Shown one piece after another: positions 1 to 8,684 of a DNA stretch of 43,911 bases (position 1 is its first letter; each line of letters starts with the position of its first letter). This DNA comes from an uncultured Fimbriimonas sp. GTDB taxonomy: Bacteria > Armatimonadota > Fimbriimonadia > Fimbriimonadales > Fimbriimonadaceae. Location: contig CAMFIS010000011.1 in the NCBI GenBank assembly GCA_945952345.1, forward strand, positions 1-43,911, written 5' to 3'. A program made the translations under genes and the position numbers. The notes beneath the pieces are model-generated. The model was not told where the DNA came from and searched no databases. It was given only the letters and a program-made list of their open reading frames with translations.

Positions 1-2
1 GC

Positions 3-1748
3 CACGGACTAAAAAAGATCAATGCGTCCTTCTCGTTGGACCGGCCCGAAAACGCAGAAACCGGCATCGAAGATGGATGCCTCCGGCTCAGCGGTCAACT
101 CACGAGTGGCAAAGCGGGAATCGAGGGCGTGCGCTTCAAAGCGAAATGCAAGGTCATCAGCCGGGGTGGAACTCAGTTCGTCGGATCATCGATTCAGGTA
201 AAGGATGCCGACGAAGTGCTGGTCTTGGTCGCCGCTGGAACGGACATGTTCGGCCACGCGAACCTCGACAAAGTGTCGCAACAACTGAACGACGCAGAGA
301 AGCATAGCTATGCGGAGCTGGAAAACCGCCACGTTAAGGATTATCAAAAGTTCTTCCGACGTGTCGAATTGAACTTACCGCTGGGCAAGAATGTGAAACT
401 TCCCACCGTCGAACGCCTCGCAGAACTCGCCAAAGACGGCACTCCAGATCCCACGTTGTGCGCACTATATTTCAACTTCGGCCGCTATCTGCTCATCAGC
501 AGTTCGCGGCCCGACAGCCCGCTTCCTGCCAACCTTCAAGGAATCTGGGCAGAAGAAATCCAAACGCCTTGGAATGCCGACTTCCACCTCAACATCAATG
601 TGCAAATGAACTACTGGCCGGCCGAAGTGTGCAACCTTTCGGACTGCGCCAAGCCGCTGCTCGACTTCGTTCCGAAGTTGATGGCGAACGGGAGCAAGAC
701 GGCGAAGGCGTATTACAATGCTCGCGGATGGGTGGCGCACACGATCACCAACCCGTGGCATTTCACCTCGCCCGGGGAGGGTGCAGGCTGGGGTTCGACG
801 GTCACCTGCGGTGCTTGGTTGACCGAGCACCAGTGGGACCACTTCGCCTTCACCAAGGATAAGAGCTACCTCAAGTCGGCGTACCCGGCTCTCAAGGAAG
901 CTTCGCTCTTCTTCAGCGATATGCTCATCGCGGAACCGAAGCATGGCTGGCTGGTAACCGCGCCGTCAAACTCACCTGAAAACACTTACATTCACCCCAC
1001 CGACGGCGGATTGAATACTTGCATGGGACCGACGATGGATCAGGAAATCGTTCGTGAGCTGTTCGAGAATACGATCCAAGCCGCTGAAGTCCTGGGAGTC
1101 GATGCCGACTATCGCAAAGAACTGCAAGCAAAGCTGAAGAAACTGGCGCCAATGCAGATCGCACCCGATGGCCGTCTCCAGGAATGGCTGGAGCCGTATA
1201 AGGAAGCCGAGCCGCATCACCGCCACGTCTCGCATCTCTATGCTCTGTATCCCTCGAACCAGATTACGGTCGACGGTACGCCCGAGCTTGCGACAGCGGC
1301 TCGAAAATCGCTCGAAGGTCGCGGCGATGACGGCACGGGATGGAGCCTGGCTTGGAAGGTGAACTTCTGGGCCCGGCTCCACGATGGCAACCACGCGATG
1401 AAGATTCTGCATCGCCTTCTTCGGCCAACAGGGGTCGAGGGTTACAACTACTCCAACGGCGGCGGAACCTATTCGAACCTGTTCGACGCCCATCCACCGT
1501 TCCAAATCGACGGAAACTTCGGCGCGACGGCGGGCATCGCCGAGATGTTAGTTCAGAGTACAGACAAGGAGATCACCTTGCTGCCAGCCCTACCCGACGA
1601 ATGGGCATCCAGTGGTTCGGTAAAGGGTCTCAAGGCGAGAGGCAACCGTACCGTCGACATCGCTTGGAAGGATGGGCGGGTGACGAAGTACAAGGTCTCG
1701 GGTCCGAAGGCGGTGGTGAAATTCGGCAAGGGGCGAGGGCTGGCGTGA
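3..1748 (+). CDS. GH95 family alpha-L-fucosidase (5' truncated by window edge)
   Basis: The reading frame is open to the first base of the window, so the gene starts upstream; 581 residues are visible. A TTG at nt 36 is in frame but nothing marks it as the start. The fragment carries GH95 hallmarks: the NIN motif before QMNYW (Asn197, Asn199, counted from nt 3), a SPEN motif with Glu326 at the position of the family's general acid, a HxSHLY motif, and IDGNFG with Asp503 at the position of the general base. Family members are inverting alpha-1,2-L-fucosidases or related alpha-galactosidases, usually 750-850 aa, so about 200 N-terminal residues are probably missing. The product would release terminal fucose (or L-galactose) from plant or host glycans, probably extracytoplasmically; the signal peptide would lie outside the window. 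The family call is firm, the exact substrate is inference. Confidence 0.9.
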   Translation, partial: HGLKKINASFSLDRPENAETGIEDGCLRLSGQLTSGKAGIEGVRFKAKCKVISRGGTQFVGSSIQVKDADEVLVLVAAGTDMFGHANLDKVSQQLNDAEKHSYAELENRHVKDYQKFFRRVELNLPLGKNVKLPTVERLAELAKDGTPDPTLCALYFNFGRYLLISSSRPDSPLPANLQGIWAEEIQTPWNADFHLNINVQMNYWPAEVCNLSDCAKPLLDFVPKLMANGSKTAKAYYNARGWVAHTITNPWHFTSPGEGAGWGSTVTCGAWLTEHQWDHFAFTKDKSYLKSAYPALKEASLFFSDMLIAEPKHGWLVTAPSNSPENTYIHPTDGGLNTCMGPTMDQEIVRELFENTIQAAEVLGVDADYRKELQAKLKKLAPMQIAPDGRLQEWLEPYKEAEPHHRHVSHLYALYPSNQITVDGTPELATAARKSLEGRGDDGTGWSLAWKVNFWARLHDGNHAMKILHRLLRPTGVEGYNYSNGGGTYSNLFDAHPPFQIDGNFGATAGIAEMLVQSTDKEITLLPALPDEWASSGSVKGLKARGNRTVDIAWKDGRVTKYKVSGPKAVVKFGKGRGLA

Positions 1749-1901
1749 GGGCTACCCCCTCCCGTTCACTCGTTCCTCGCTTACCTGCCTCTTAAAAGCT
1801 TGCCTTCAAGGCAACCTTTGACAAGGACGCTCCCCACGGGCGCAGCGTTGGCTAATCCGTTTCTGTCAACGTGAAGACTTTGCACGAAGGCACTAACCAC
1901 G

Positions 1902-1950
1902 CTCCTCCCCCCGGGGAGGTGACGCGAGGGCTTTGCCGCGGCGGAGGGGG
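1902..1950. repeat. GC-rich palindromic intergenic element
   Basis: CCTCCCC (1904-1910) and GGGGAGG (1913-1919) form a tight hairpin. A second G-rich run at 1941-1950 can pair with the same C-rich arm, so two structures compete. It lies in the 218-bp gap between the fucosidase and the convergent speE. It could act as a bidirectional terminator or be a dispersed intergenic repeat. Nothing else is recognisable in this gap. Confidence 0.4.
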
Positions 1951-1966
1951 TAGCAGTGCCGACAGC

Positions 1967-2788
1967 CTACCGACGAAACGACAGCTCCGAGAACGCCAAT
2001 CGATAGTTCAAATCGTTCAAATATCCGAAGCCCTCAGGAATCGTCCGCGATGTTGCTAACGAATTGTCGTTGCTGCCCCAGACAAAGCCGCTGTACCCAC
2101 CAAACGACGGCACCAAGCCAAAGTAAAAGCCGTTCCGAGCGAACACCTTCTCGAACAATGCTAACACCTCTTCGCACGAGTACGGACAGAAGACATGGTT
2201 GTCGGCTTGGGTCACGACCACGCCGCCTGGAGACAGTAGCCTAGACAAGTCGGTATAGAACTCCGATGTCCAAAGCATCTCGCTGATCTCGCCCTCTTCT
2301 TCCTCGTAGGTATCGGTCGAATCCACCACGATCAAATCGTAAGTACCGGTCGCCTGTTTCACAAAAGGAAAGGCATCCGTGATGTGCAGATGAACACGAG
2401 GGTCGTCGAAGGCTCCGTCACTTAGATTCGGCATCCACTGTCGGCATGCATCGACCACACCTTGGTCGATCTCGACCATATCCACATGCTGAAGCGAATC
2501 GTGTTGGCATAACTCGCGAATGACTCCGCCATCGCCGCCGCCGATCACCAGCGCGCGTTCGAGCTTTGGCAAGTTCAATGCCGGAATCTGCACCAGGCAT
2601 TCGTGGTAAGCCACTTCGTCGAAATCGGTGAGCTGAATATGCCCATCCAGAAGCAGAGCCTTGCCGAAGACCTCGGTTTCAAGAATCGTCACGTTCTGAA
2701 ACTGGGTTTGAACGTTGCAGAGTTCGCGAAGAACGGAAAAGGAAAGTTGAAGCTTGTCCGAGCGGATCGGAATGGTGAACGATGCCAA
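1967..2788 (-). CDS. speE: Spermidine synthase
   Basis: This 273-residue protein is the aminopropyltransferase that transfers the propylamine group of decarboxylated S-adenosylmethionine to putrescine, acting in the cytoplasm. The sequence shows the N-terminal beta domain, a YHE motif (61-63), the Rossmann glycine motif GGGDGG (83-88), the acidic ribose-binding strand end VEID (about 105-108) and VVDSTD (154-159), where the catalytic Asp of the family lies. Length matches the family. The start is TTG at 2788. A -10-like TAAACT box (2795-2800) ends six bases upstream, which would give a leaderless transcript. No speD or speB is next to it. Related enzymes can make spermine or thermospermine, so substrate length is not certain. 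Confidence 0.9.
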   Translation of the reverse strand: MASFTIPIRSDKLQLSFSVLRELCNVQTQFQNVTILETEVFGKALLLDGHIQLTDFDEVAYHECLVQIPALNLPKLERALVIGGGDGGVIRELCQHDSLQHVDMVEIDQGVVDACRQWMPNLSDGAFDDPRVHLHITDAFPFVKQATGTYDLIVVDSTDTYEEEEGEISEMLWTSEFYTDLSRLLSPGGVVVTQADNHVFCPYSCEEVLALFEKVFARNGFYFGLVPSFGGYSGFVWGSNDNSLATSRTIPEGFGYLNDLNYRLAFSELSFRR

Positions 2789-2794
2789 GGAAAG

Positions 2795-2800
2795 AGTTTA
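2795..2800 (-). promoter_or_regulatory. Putative -10 box (TAAACT) of speE
   Basis: It sits six bases upstream of the TTG start. No convincing -35 hexamer is seen 17 bases further upstream. Support comes mainly from the same spacing recurring at other genes in this window. Confidence 0.3.
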
Positions 2801-2804
2801 CTTC

Positions 2805-3479
2805 CTAGGCTGCTCTGTCTTCTTTCCGAAGGTGCAAGATGGCCAGGTTACGCAGCTTCGTGCTGAACACCACGTGAATGATTCCCAGCAAAACCGGAAT
2901 CATGGCCGGGCTGTACGTCGCCCACTGAACGCTCTTGTAGGCGACCGGGATACTCGCCAAGAACACGATCGGAATCGTGCCGATGCGCCACACGAAAAAG
3001 CTCTCGACGACCTTCGAAGTCTCTTCATTCATCAGTTCAGTTCGGCAGCATCGAAGCCATATCGCCAACATGCTCAGACCGGCCACCGCGTTGTTCGTCG
3101 CGTACATCAGCCATGCGCTCGGAAGGTTAGGGTTTCCGCTATGAATCGAAGTCGTCAATGGCAAGATCGACACGAAGAACAAGAACAGCATGTTCTGCCA
3201 CAGCAGCGTGCCATTGAACCGAGCCACATGTCGAAACACGCGTTGGTGCAACAGCCAAAAACTGGCGATGATGAAGAAGCTCAGCGTGTAGCCCAGCAAT
3301 GCTGGACCCTGCGACTTGAGATTGAACCACAAGACACCATCGCTCTCCGCCCCGATGAACTTGGCTATGTCGAGACGGAAAATGAGGAACGTCAAAACGA
3401 TCGCGAAGACGCCGTCGCTCAGCGACCGCATTCGCGATAAATCTTGCCCCTCGTCACGCAACTCCTGCTGAAGCGCCAT
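2805..3479 (-). CDS. TMEM175/DUF1211 family membrane protein (putative potassium channel)
   Basis: This 224-residue protein is rich in hydrophobic segments, about six in all. Near the N-terminus it has the family signature of an Arg followed by an SDG triplet (R16...LSDG, residues 16-23), then VFAIVLT, which is the pore-lining first helix of TMEM175 proteins. The usual Phe before SDG is Leu here. Bacterial TMEM175 homologues are tetrameric, weakly selective potassium channels of the inner membrane. The gene ends 17 bp from the speE start on the same strand but probably has its own promoter: a TATTCT box lies at 3489-3494, and a GAGGGGA Shine-Dalgarno-like run lies just before the ATG. Family assignment is good; channel activity is inferred. 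Confidence 0.75.
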   Translation of the reverse strand: MALQQELRDEGQDLSRMRSLSDGVFAIVLTFLIFRLDIAKFIGAESDGVLWFNLKSQGPALLGYTLSFFIIASFWLLHQRVFRHVARFNGTLLWQNMLFLFFVSILPLTTSIHSGNPNLPSAWLMYATNNAVAGLSMLAIWLRCCRTELMNEETSKVVESFFVWRIGTIPIVFLASIPVAYKSVQWATYSPAMIPVLLGIIHVVFSTKLRNLAILHLRKEDRAA

Positions 3480-3618
3480 GTTCCCCTCAGAATATGTGGT
3501 CGGGTGAAAAATTCTAATTGCTCACGGTGGGCAGAATGAGGTTAGATAAATCAGGATTTAATACTGATGTTAGGTTTGCTGGCTGGTAGGATTACCCGTC
3601 CCTAACTTAGAATCCGGG

Positions 3619-4401
3619 TTGGACAGGGCCAAACACAAACGCGTGAATCAAAAAATCTATTGGGTGGGAATCGCATCCATCGCCATCGTGGCGATGGCAT
3701 TTGGCTTCTGGCTGCCCTATGTGGAAAACCCGAACCCCATCAACGCGCCCCTGGTCGAGCAGCAACGATCTCGTGCCTCTGGCTTTACCATGAAGGGTGA
3801 GGCCAAGTACCTCAAAGATGCTAAGTCGGGCAAACTTTCCATCTACGCCCGCATGTTCGCAACCGGTCCCATGCATGACGACGAAGTCATTCGGATGGAG
3901 GGTGTGCTCAGCCTCATCACTCCGGATGGCCATGTTCAGGCCATCGCTCCATCTGCCTCAACTTTCAGCGACAACTTGGTCGCAACCATGAATGTGACCA
4001 CCGCGCCGAAAGGTTCGAAGGTCAAAATCTCCGGAACCGTCTGGGTCTACAAGCGGCGCGAGGTAAAGACCGAGCGAGAACTGACCAAGGATCGGGAAAG
4101 TCGGCTTTACATCAACACGGGAACCGTCACGTTCCGCACGGTCCCGAACTCAAAGCCAGCAAAAGTTGAAGTTGAATGCCTGGATCTCGGCTCGGTCCAC
4201 CAACACGGTTTGGAATTGCTTGGTGCCGACAAGAAGACGGTCTCGAATCGATTCATGCTGACTCCGGGCAAGCAACTCATCGATCGAGAGAATGTACCAT
4301 TCATTGGCCGCCAACTGGGAATGGAACCGTACCTGGTTAGACAACTTATTCCGAAAAGAAATGAGCCCGTCGAGCTTGTGATTCCCGTCGCCGACCTCTA
4401 A
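3619..4401 (+). CDS. Membrane-anchored protein of unknown function
   Basis: This 260-residue protein has one N-terminal membrane segment (about residues 14-35) followed by a soluble, probably extracytoplasmic region. That region contains beta-rich stretches and a lysine-rich segment around residues 150-160. No known domain is recognised. The TTG start at 3619 is suggested by a TAGAAT box five bases upstream (3608-3613); an in-frame GTG eight codons later is an alternative. The next gene starts 31 bp downstream. The reading frame has normal codon use and no strong competitor, so it is probably real. Confidence 0.65.
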   Translation: MDRAKHKRVNQKIYWVGIASIAIVAMAFGFWLPYVENPNPINAPLVEQQRSRASGFTMKGEAKYLKDAKSGKLSIYARMFATGPMHDDEVIRMEGVLSLITPDGHVQAIAPSASTFSDNLVATMNVTTAPKGSKVKISGTVWVYKRREVKTERELTKDRESRLYINTGTVTFRTVPNSKPAKVEVECLDLGSVHQHGLELLGADKKTVSNRFMLTPGKQLIDRENVPFIGRQLGMEPYLVRQLIPKRNEPVELVIPVADL

Positions 4402-4420
4402 TTTGTTGCCGAATCCTTGG

Positions 4421-4426
4421 TAACAT
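4421..4426 (+). promoter_or_regulatory. Putative -10 box (TAACAT) of the BNR-repeat gene
   Basis: The box ends six bases before the GTG start at 4433, again the spacing expected for a leaderless transcript. No clear -35 element is visible. Confidence 0.3.
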
Positions 4427-4432
4427 CGCATC

Positions 4433-7372
4433 GTGTCTCCACGCATTTCTAGCGTCCTTGCTCTTGTTTTGCTGGCTGGTTCCAGCATTGGTCAAAGCCC
4501 CGAATTAACCGCTGGCGTCAAGTGGCGCTTTGTCGGTCCGTATCGCGGCGGAAGATCCCTCGCAGTCGTGGGTTCGGTTCAGCACCCCAAGGAGTACTTC
4601 ATGGGTGCGACTGGCGGTGGTGTTTGGAAGACCCTCGATGCGGGGAAGACTTGGGAGCCGGTTTCGGATGGATTTCTTGGCTCGTCGTCCGTTGGCGCAT
4701 TGGCGATGGACCCCAACAACCCGGATGTGATCTACGCGGGGACCGGCGAGCGAGATATTCGCGGAGATATTTCGCATGGCGATGGACTCTACAAGAGCAC
4801 AGACGGCGGACGCACCTGGAAGAACGTCGGCCTGAAAGAGACGCAGACCATTTCGCGTGTGGTGGTCGATCCCAAGAATCCAGAGAATGTTTTCGTCGCC
4901 GCGCTCGGCCACGTGTACGGCCCCAACCGCGACCGAGGGATTTATAAGAGTTCCGACGGAGGAAAGACTTGGCGTCAGGTCTTCTTCTCGACAGAGCGAA
5001 CCGGAGCCGTCGATTTGGTCATCGATCCCAACCACCCGAACGCGTTGCTTGCCAGCATGTGGGATGCATGGCGAACCCCATACAGCCTCAACTCGGGCGG
5101 CCCGAACTGCGGCATCTTCAAAAGCGAGGACGGCGGCGAGACGTGGAAGGACATCAGCCGTAATCCAGGCATGCCGAAGGACGTTCTCGGCAAGATCGGC
5201 CTCTCCATTTCTCCCGTCGATTCGAATCGATATTGGGCCATTGTGGAAGCGCACGACGGGGGTCTGTTCTGTTCCGATGACGCCGGGGCAACTTGGCGCA
5301 AAGTGAACGAGGATCGTAACTGGCGGCAACGCGCTTGGTACTACACCCACGTTTACGCCGACCCAAAGGACAAGGAAACCGTTCACGTTCTCAACGTCGG
5401 TTGGGGCCGAAGCAAAAATGGCGGCAAGACCTTCGCCGGATTCGGACCGCCTCATGGCGACAACCACGACTTGTGGATCGCTCCCGACAATCCCAAGCGA
5501 TTCATCGAAGCCAACGACGGCGGTGCGACGGTCACCGAAGATGACGGGAATACTTTCAGCCCGCTCGAGATGCCGACCGCACAGATTTATCACGTCACAA
5601 CCGACAACGCCTATCCGTACAACATCCTCGGCGCGCAGCAAGACAACAGCTCGTTGAGGATTGCCAGCCGGACTTTTGGAAGTGGAATCACCAAGAACGA
5701 CTGGAGTGGAACCGCGGGTGGCGAGAGCGGATATGTCGTGGCGAAGCCCGACAATCCCGACATCGTTTTCGGTGGCAACTATAGCGGCAGCATCTCCTGG
5801 TACAACCACAAAACCAAGGTTTCCCGAGCCATCGATCCTTGGCCGGATAATCCGATGGGCCACGGCGCCGAAGACCTTGAAGAGCGTTTCCAATGGACCT
5901 TCCCCATCGTCTTCTCGCCCCACGACGCGAACCTGCTGTACACCTGCTCGCAATACGTGATGACAAGCAACGATATGGGCCAGAGCTGGCGCAAGATTAG
6001 CCCCGATTTGACTCGAAACGATAAGTCGACCCTCGGCTCGTCGGGTGGACCTATCACCAAGGACAACACGAGCGTGGAGTATTACGGCACGGTGTTCACG
6101 GTGGCCGAGTCACCCAAGAAGAAAGGAGTAATTTGGGCAGGGTCGGACGATGGACTCATCCACGTGACCACCGACGGCGGTCGAAAGTGGACCGATGTCA
6201 CCCCCAAAGACATGCCCAAGTGGGGCAAGGTCAGCATGATCGATGCCTCGCCATTCGACGCGGGCACAGCGTATGCGGCCATCGATAATCACACCAACGA
6301 CGACTACGCTCCATACGCCTACAAGACGACTGATTACGGCCAAACGTGGACCAAGATCACGACCGGGATTCCACGCGACACCTTCTTCCGAGTCGTCCGC
6401 GAGGACCATGTTCAGCCCGGATTGCTTTACGCAGGAACGGAAACGGGTGTCTTTGTCAGTTTCGATAACGGCGGCCGCTGGCAGCCTCTCCAAGGCAACC
6501 TGCCCCTGTGCCCGGTCCACGACATCGCTTGGAAGGATCAAGACCTCGTGATCGCAACCCATGGCCGGGGCTTCTGGGTCCTGGACGATTTGTCGTACCT
6601 TGAGCAGTACGCCAAGGCACGTTCGAGCGAAACCAAGCTTTTTGTTCCTCGCGAGGCGTTGCCCATCCGGTACGGCGTGCGTCGGGAAGCTAACGAAGGA
6701 ACCAATCCCCAGGGCGGTCTGGTGGTGAACTTCTATTTAGCGAACGACGTGAAGGATCTCAAGTTCGAAGTCACCGATGCCAGCGGGAAGCTGGTGCAAA
6801 CCTTTGATCCGATGAATGCCCACCAGGCTGGACTGCATCGAGCCTCTACTTATCTGAACTACAATTCGTGGTCGACCCGGACTGGCATGATTCTTTGGGC
6901 TGGATTCCCGTCGCCGATCGTAGCTCCTCCCGGAAACTACAAGCTGACGATGACGGCCGGTGGAGTGAAGCAAACCACGACATTCCGCTGGGGCAAGGAC
7001 CCTCGCACGACGGCAACCGATGCCGACCTGCAAGAGAAGTTCCGATTCCAGCAGGAGATTTCGGCCAAGATCAACCAAGCTCACGACGCGCTCGACCGCA
7101 TCAAGAAAGCGAAATCCGACCGAGGTGACAAGGCCGATCCAGCATGGTTGAAGGCAGTTACCGAAATCGAAGAAGCCATCTACCAGACGAAAAATCGCAG
7201 CGGTCAGGATCCATTGAACTATCCGATCCGCCTGAACGATAAGCTGGCTGGCGTGTACTCGAACGTCTCGGGTGGTGATTTCCGCCCGACGAAGCAATCG
7301 TACGATGTGTACCGAGGACTCGCGGCTCAACTGGATGCGTTGCTGAAGAAACTGGAACCGCTGCTGAAATAG
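4433..7372 (+). CDS. Secreted BNR/Asp-box repeat protein (VPS10/sortilin-like propeller)
   Basis: This 979-residue protein begins with a signal peptide (residues 1-20, ending in a GQS cleavage region). It contains many Asp-box repeats of the form S-x-D-x-G-x-T-W, for example STDGGRTW, SSDGGKTW, SEDGGETW and SDDAGATW, which build one or two beta-propellers of the sialidase/VPS10 type. A C-terminal part (about 770-979) is different: a beta domain followed by a helical, lysine-rich tail. Proteins of this layout are common in soil bacteria and are often misnamed glycosyl hydrolases; no sialidase catalytic Arg triad or Tyr/Glu pair can be assigned, so I do not claim enzymatic activity. A periplasmic or surface scaffold or binding role is likely. 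The start is GTG at 4433. Confidence 0.85.
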   Translation: MSPRISSVLALVLLAGSSIGQSPELTAGVKWRFVGPYRGGRSLAVVGSVQHPKEYFMGATGGGVWKTLDAGKTWEPVSDGFLGSSSVGALAMDPNNPDVIYAGTGERDIRGDISHGDGLYKSTDGGRTWKNVGLKETQTISRVVVDPKNPENVFVAALGHVYGPNRDRGIYKSSDGGKTWRQVFFSTERTGAVDLVIDPNHPNALLASMWDAWRTPYSLNSGGPNCGIFKSEDGGETWKDISRNPGMPKDVLGKIGLSISPVDSNRYWAIVEAHDGGLFCSDDAGATWRKVNEDRNWRQRAWYYTHVYADPKDKETVHVLNVGWGRSKNGGKTFAGFGPPHGDNHDLWIAPDNPKRFIEANDGGATVTEDDGNTFSPLEMPTAQIYHVTTDNAYPYNILGAQQDNSSLRIASRTFGSGITKNDWSGTAGGESGYVVAKPDNPDIVFGGNYSGSISWYNHKTKVSRAIDPWPDNPMGHGAEDLEERFQWTFPIVFSPHDANLLYTCSQYVMTSNDMGQSWRKISPDLTRNDKSTLGSSGGPITKDNTSVEYYGTVFTVAESPKKKGVIWAGSDDGLIHVTTDGGRKWTDVTPKDMPKWGKVSMIDASPFDAGTAYAAIDNHTNDDYAPYAYKTTDYGQTWTKITTGIPRDTFFRVVREDHVQPGLLYAGTETGVFVSFDNGGRWQPLQGNLPLCPVHDIAWKDQDLVIATHGRGFWVLDDLSYLEQYAKARSSETKLFVPREALPIRYGVRREANEGTNPQGGLVVNFYLANDVKDLKFEVTDASGKLVQTFDPMNAHQAGLHRASTYLNYNSWSTRTGMILWAGFPSPIVAPPGNYKLTMTAGGVKQTTTFRWGKDPRTTATDADLQEKFRFQQEISAKINQAHDALDRIKKAKSDRGDKADPAWLKAVTEIEEAIYQTKNRSGQDPLNYPIRLNDKLAGVYSNVSGGDFRPTKQSYDVYRGLAAQLDALLKKLEPLLK

Positions 7373-7450
7373 AGGCGGTCCCAAACTTTTGAGACCTTTC
7401 GAGGCGATCGGCGGGACCACAGGCTGATCTCAATGGTGATGGCTTAGTCC

Positions 7451-7456
7451 TAAGAT
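7451..7456 (+). promoter_or_regulatory. Putative -10 box (TAAGAT) before the 71-aa membrane protein
   Basis: The box ends six bases upstream of the ATG at 7463. The intervening GAAGGT could also serve as a Shine-Dalgarno sequence, so the site is ambiguous. Confidence 0.25.
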
Positions 7457-7462
7457 GAAGGT

Positions 7463-7678
7463 ATGAGAAGTCTCAGTCTTGGTCGAATCGGCGGACTCAT
7501 TGCCTGCCTAATCCTGTTTGCCGCATCGATCGGATACATTGGGTTCAATATCCATTCCCTTGATACCAATGGCGATGGTATCGGCGAGGGGCTCGGAATT
7601 CTGATGGGCCTTATTGGCATGGGAATCTCCGGATTGGCGGGCATCCTCCTGATTTCCTTGGCGAAGGAACCGAGATAG
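7463..7678 (+). CDS. Small two-helix membrane protein with a calcium-loop-like linker
   Basis: This 71-residue protein has two predicted membrane helices (about residues 8-29 and 42-64). The connecting loop reads DTNGDGIGEG, which resembles the acidic half of an EF-hand or dockerin calcium loop (D-x-N-x-D-G). The following residues do not complete a canonical 12-residue loop. No family is recognised. The stop lies 9 bp before the convergent end of the recombinase gene. It is small but starts with ATG, has GAAGGT just upstream, and its hydrophobic pattern is not random. Confidence 0.55.
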   Translation: MRSLSLGRIGGLIACLILFAASIGYIGFNIHSLDTNGDGIGEGLGILMGLIGMGISGLAGILLISLAKEPR

Positions 7679-7687
7679 ATCGAGTGA

Positions 7688-8557
7688 CTAGTGGTCTTTG
7701 CCTTTCGGATGTGCCTTCTGGACCGTTTCGTGCAGGCGTTCGATGCTGACGTGAGTGTAAATTTGGGTCGTCGCCAGGCTCGTATGCCCCAAGAGCTGCT
7801 GGACGGTTTTGAGGTCCGCCCCGCCATCCAGCAGGTGGGTCGCGAAAGTATGGCGTAGTGTATGCGGTGAAGTGTCGGGCGGAAGACCAACCGCCAACGC
7901 CCAACGCTTGACGATCTTCTGCACCGTGCGGGTGGTGAGTCGCCCGCCCTTGTCGTTGGTAAACAGCGCATCGTTGGCAACTGGTGTCTGCCGTTCGCCT
8001 TCGATGTAATCTTGCAGGGCCCGAGCCGCGGCTCCGCCGAAGAATGTCACCCGTTCCTTATCCCCCTTTCCAACCACCCGTAATGACTGTTCATTGAAGT
8101 TGAGATCGGGCAGATCAAGCCCAACCGTCTCGGCGGCGCGTAGCCCGGCTGAGTAGATCAGTTCCAGGATCGCACGATCTCGCTTGGGGGTGCGGCCGAC
8201 ATCTTGCTGATCCAGAAGGTTAGCCGCTTGGGGTTGGTTCAGGCTCTTGGGAAGGTTGCGTCGGCGGAATGGAGCCTCGAGTGGCTCGGTCGGGTCGCGG
8301 TCGATGACCTTGGTTGAGCGGAGGTATTTCGAGAATGTGCGGAGCGTTGAGAGTTTGCGAGCCCTAGTTCGCGGTGTCGATCCGTACTTGCGCAAATATC
8401 GGCGCAAGGTGTCGGTTTCGAAGATGAAGTGCCCGCCTGTCAGCTCGGCAAGCTGACTCAGGTCCGCGCCGTAGGCGCGCATCGTCGCCTCGGACTTTCT
8501 CGCCCTTAGATGGTCGAGAAAGCGCTGGATGTGTTGGTCCATATCCTGCTCGGCCAT
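7688..8557 (-). CDS. Xer-type tyrosine recombinase
   Basis: This 289-residue protein has the length of XerC/XerD. An N-terminal SAM-like core-binding domain (about 5-95) is followed by the catalytic domain. All catalytic residues can be placed: Arg140 (SAGLR), Lys164 (GKGDKER), His232 and Arg235 (HTLRH), His258 (LLGH) and the nucleophile Tyr267 (IYTH). Family members resolve chromosome dimers at dif sites or act as integrases. Size and lack of phage neighbours favour a XerC/XerD housekeeping role, but which of the two cannot be decided. It lies downstream of fabF on the same strand, separated by a complex palindromic element (8572-8680) directly in front of its ATG. Confidence 0.92.
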   Translation of the reverse strand: MAEQDMDQHIQRFLDHLRARKSEATMRAYGADLSQLAELTGGHFIFETDTLRRYLRKYGSTPRTRARKLSTLRTFSKYLRSTKVIDRDPTEPLEAPFRRRNLPKSLNQPQAANLLDQQDVGRTPKRDRAILELIYSAGLRAAETVGLDLPDLNFNEQSLRVVGKGDKERVTFFGGAAARALQDYIEGERQTPVANDALFTNDKGGRLTTRTVQKIVKRWALAVGLPPDTSPHTLRHTFATHLLDGGADLKTVQQLLGHTSLATTQIYTHVSIERLHETVQKAHPKGKDH

Positions 8558-8571
8558 ACGGATTTCTAACC

Positions 8572-8680
8572 TTTAGAGTGCGAACACCTGTGTTCGCTTT
8601 ATCCTGCGAAGCCTGCTTCGCTGAATTACAGCAAGACAGGTCTTGCAGGCGAAAGCGCGAACAGGTTCGCGCACTCTAAA
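8572..8680. repeat. Composite palindromic element with four CCTG/CAGG-centred hairpins
   Basis: Outer arms TTTAGAGTGCG (8572-8582) and CGCACTCTAAA (8670-8680) are perfect inverted repeats. Inside are four near-perfect hairpins: 8580-8597, 8606-8621, 8631-8646 and 8655-8672. Each has a stem of 6-8 bp and a centre containing CCTG or its complement CAGG. Further internal pairs are CGCTTT/AAAGCG, CCTGC/GCAGG and GCTG/CAGC, so the whole 109 bp folds as a nested, cloverleaf-like palindrome. It fills the gap between fabF and the recombinase gene. It may be a REP/MITE-like element, a terminator-attenuator, or a recombination site. Confidence 0.8.
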
Positions 8681-8684
8681 ATTG

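Noticed and set aside
4505-5953. 482-codon open frame on the minus strand
   Set aside because: It lies fully inside the BNR-repeat gene, antisense to it; its residues mirror the repetitive GC-rich codons and match no family.
4433-7372. Sialidase or other glycosidase annotation for the BNR-repeat protein
   Set aside because: Asp-boxes are structural; no catalytic Arg triad or Tyr/Glu pair can be assigned.
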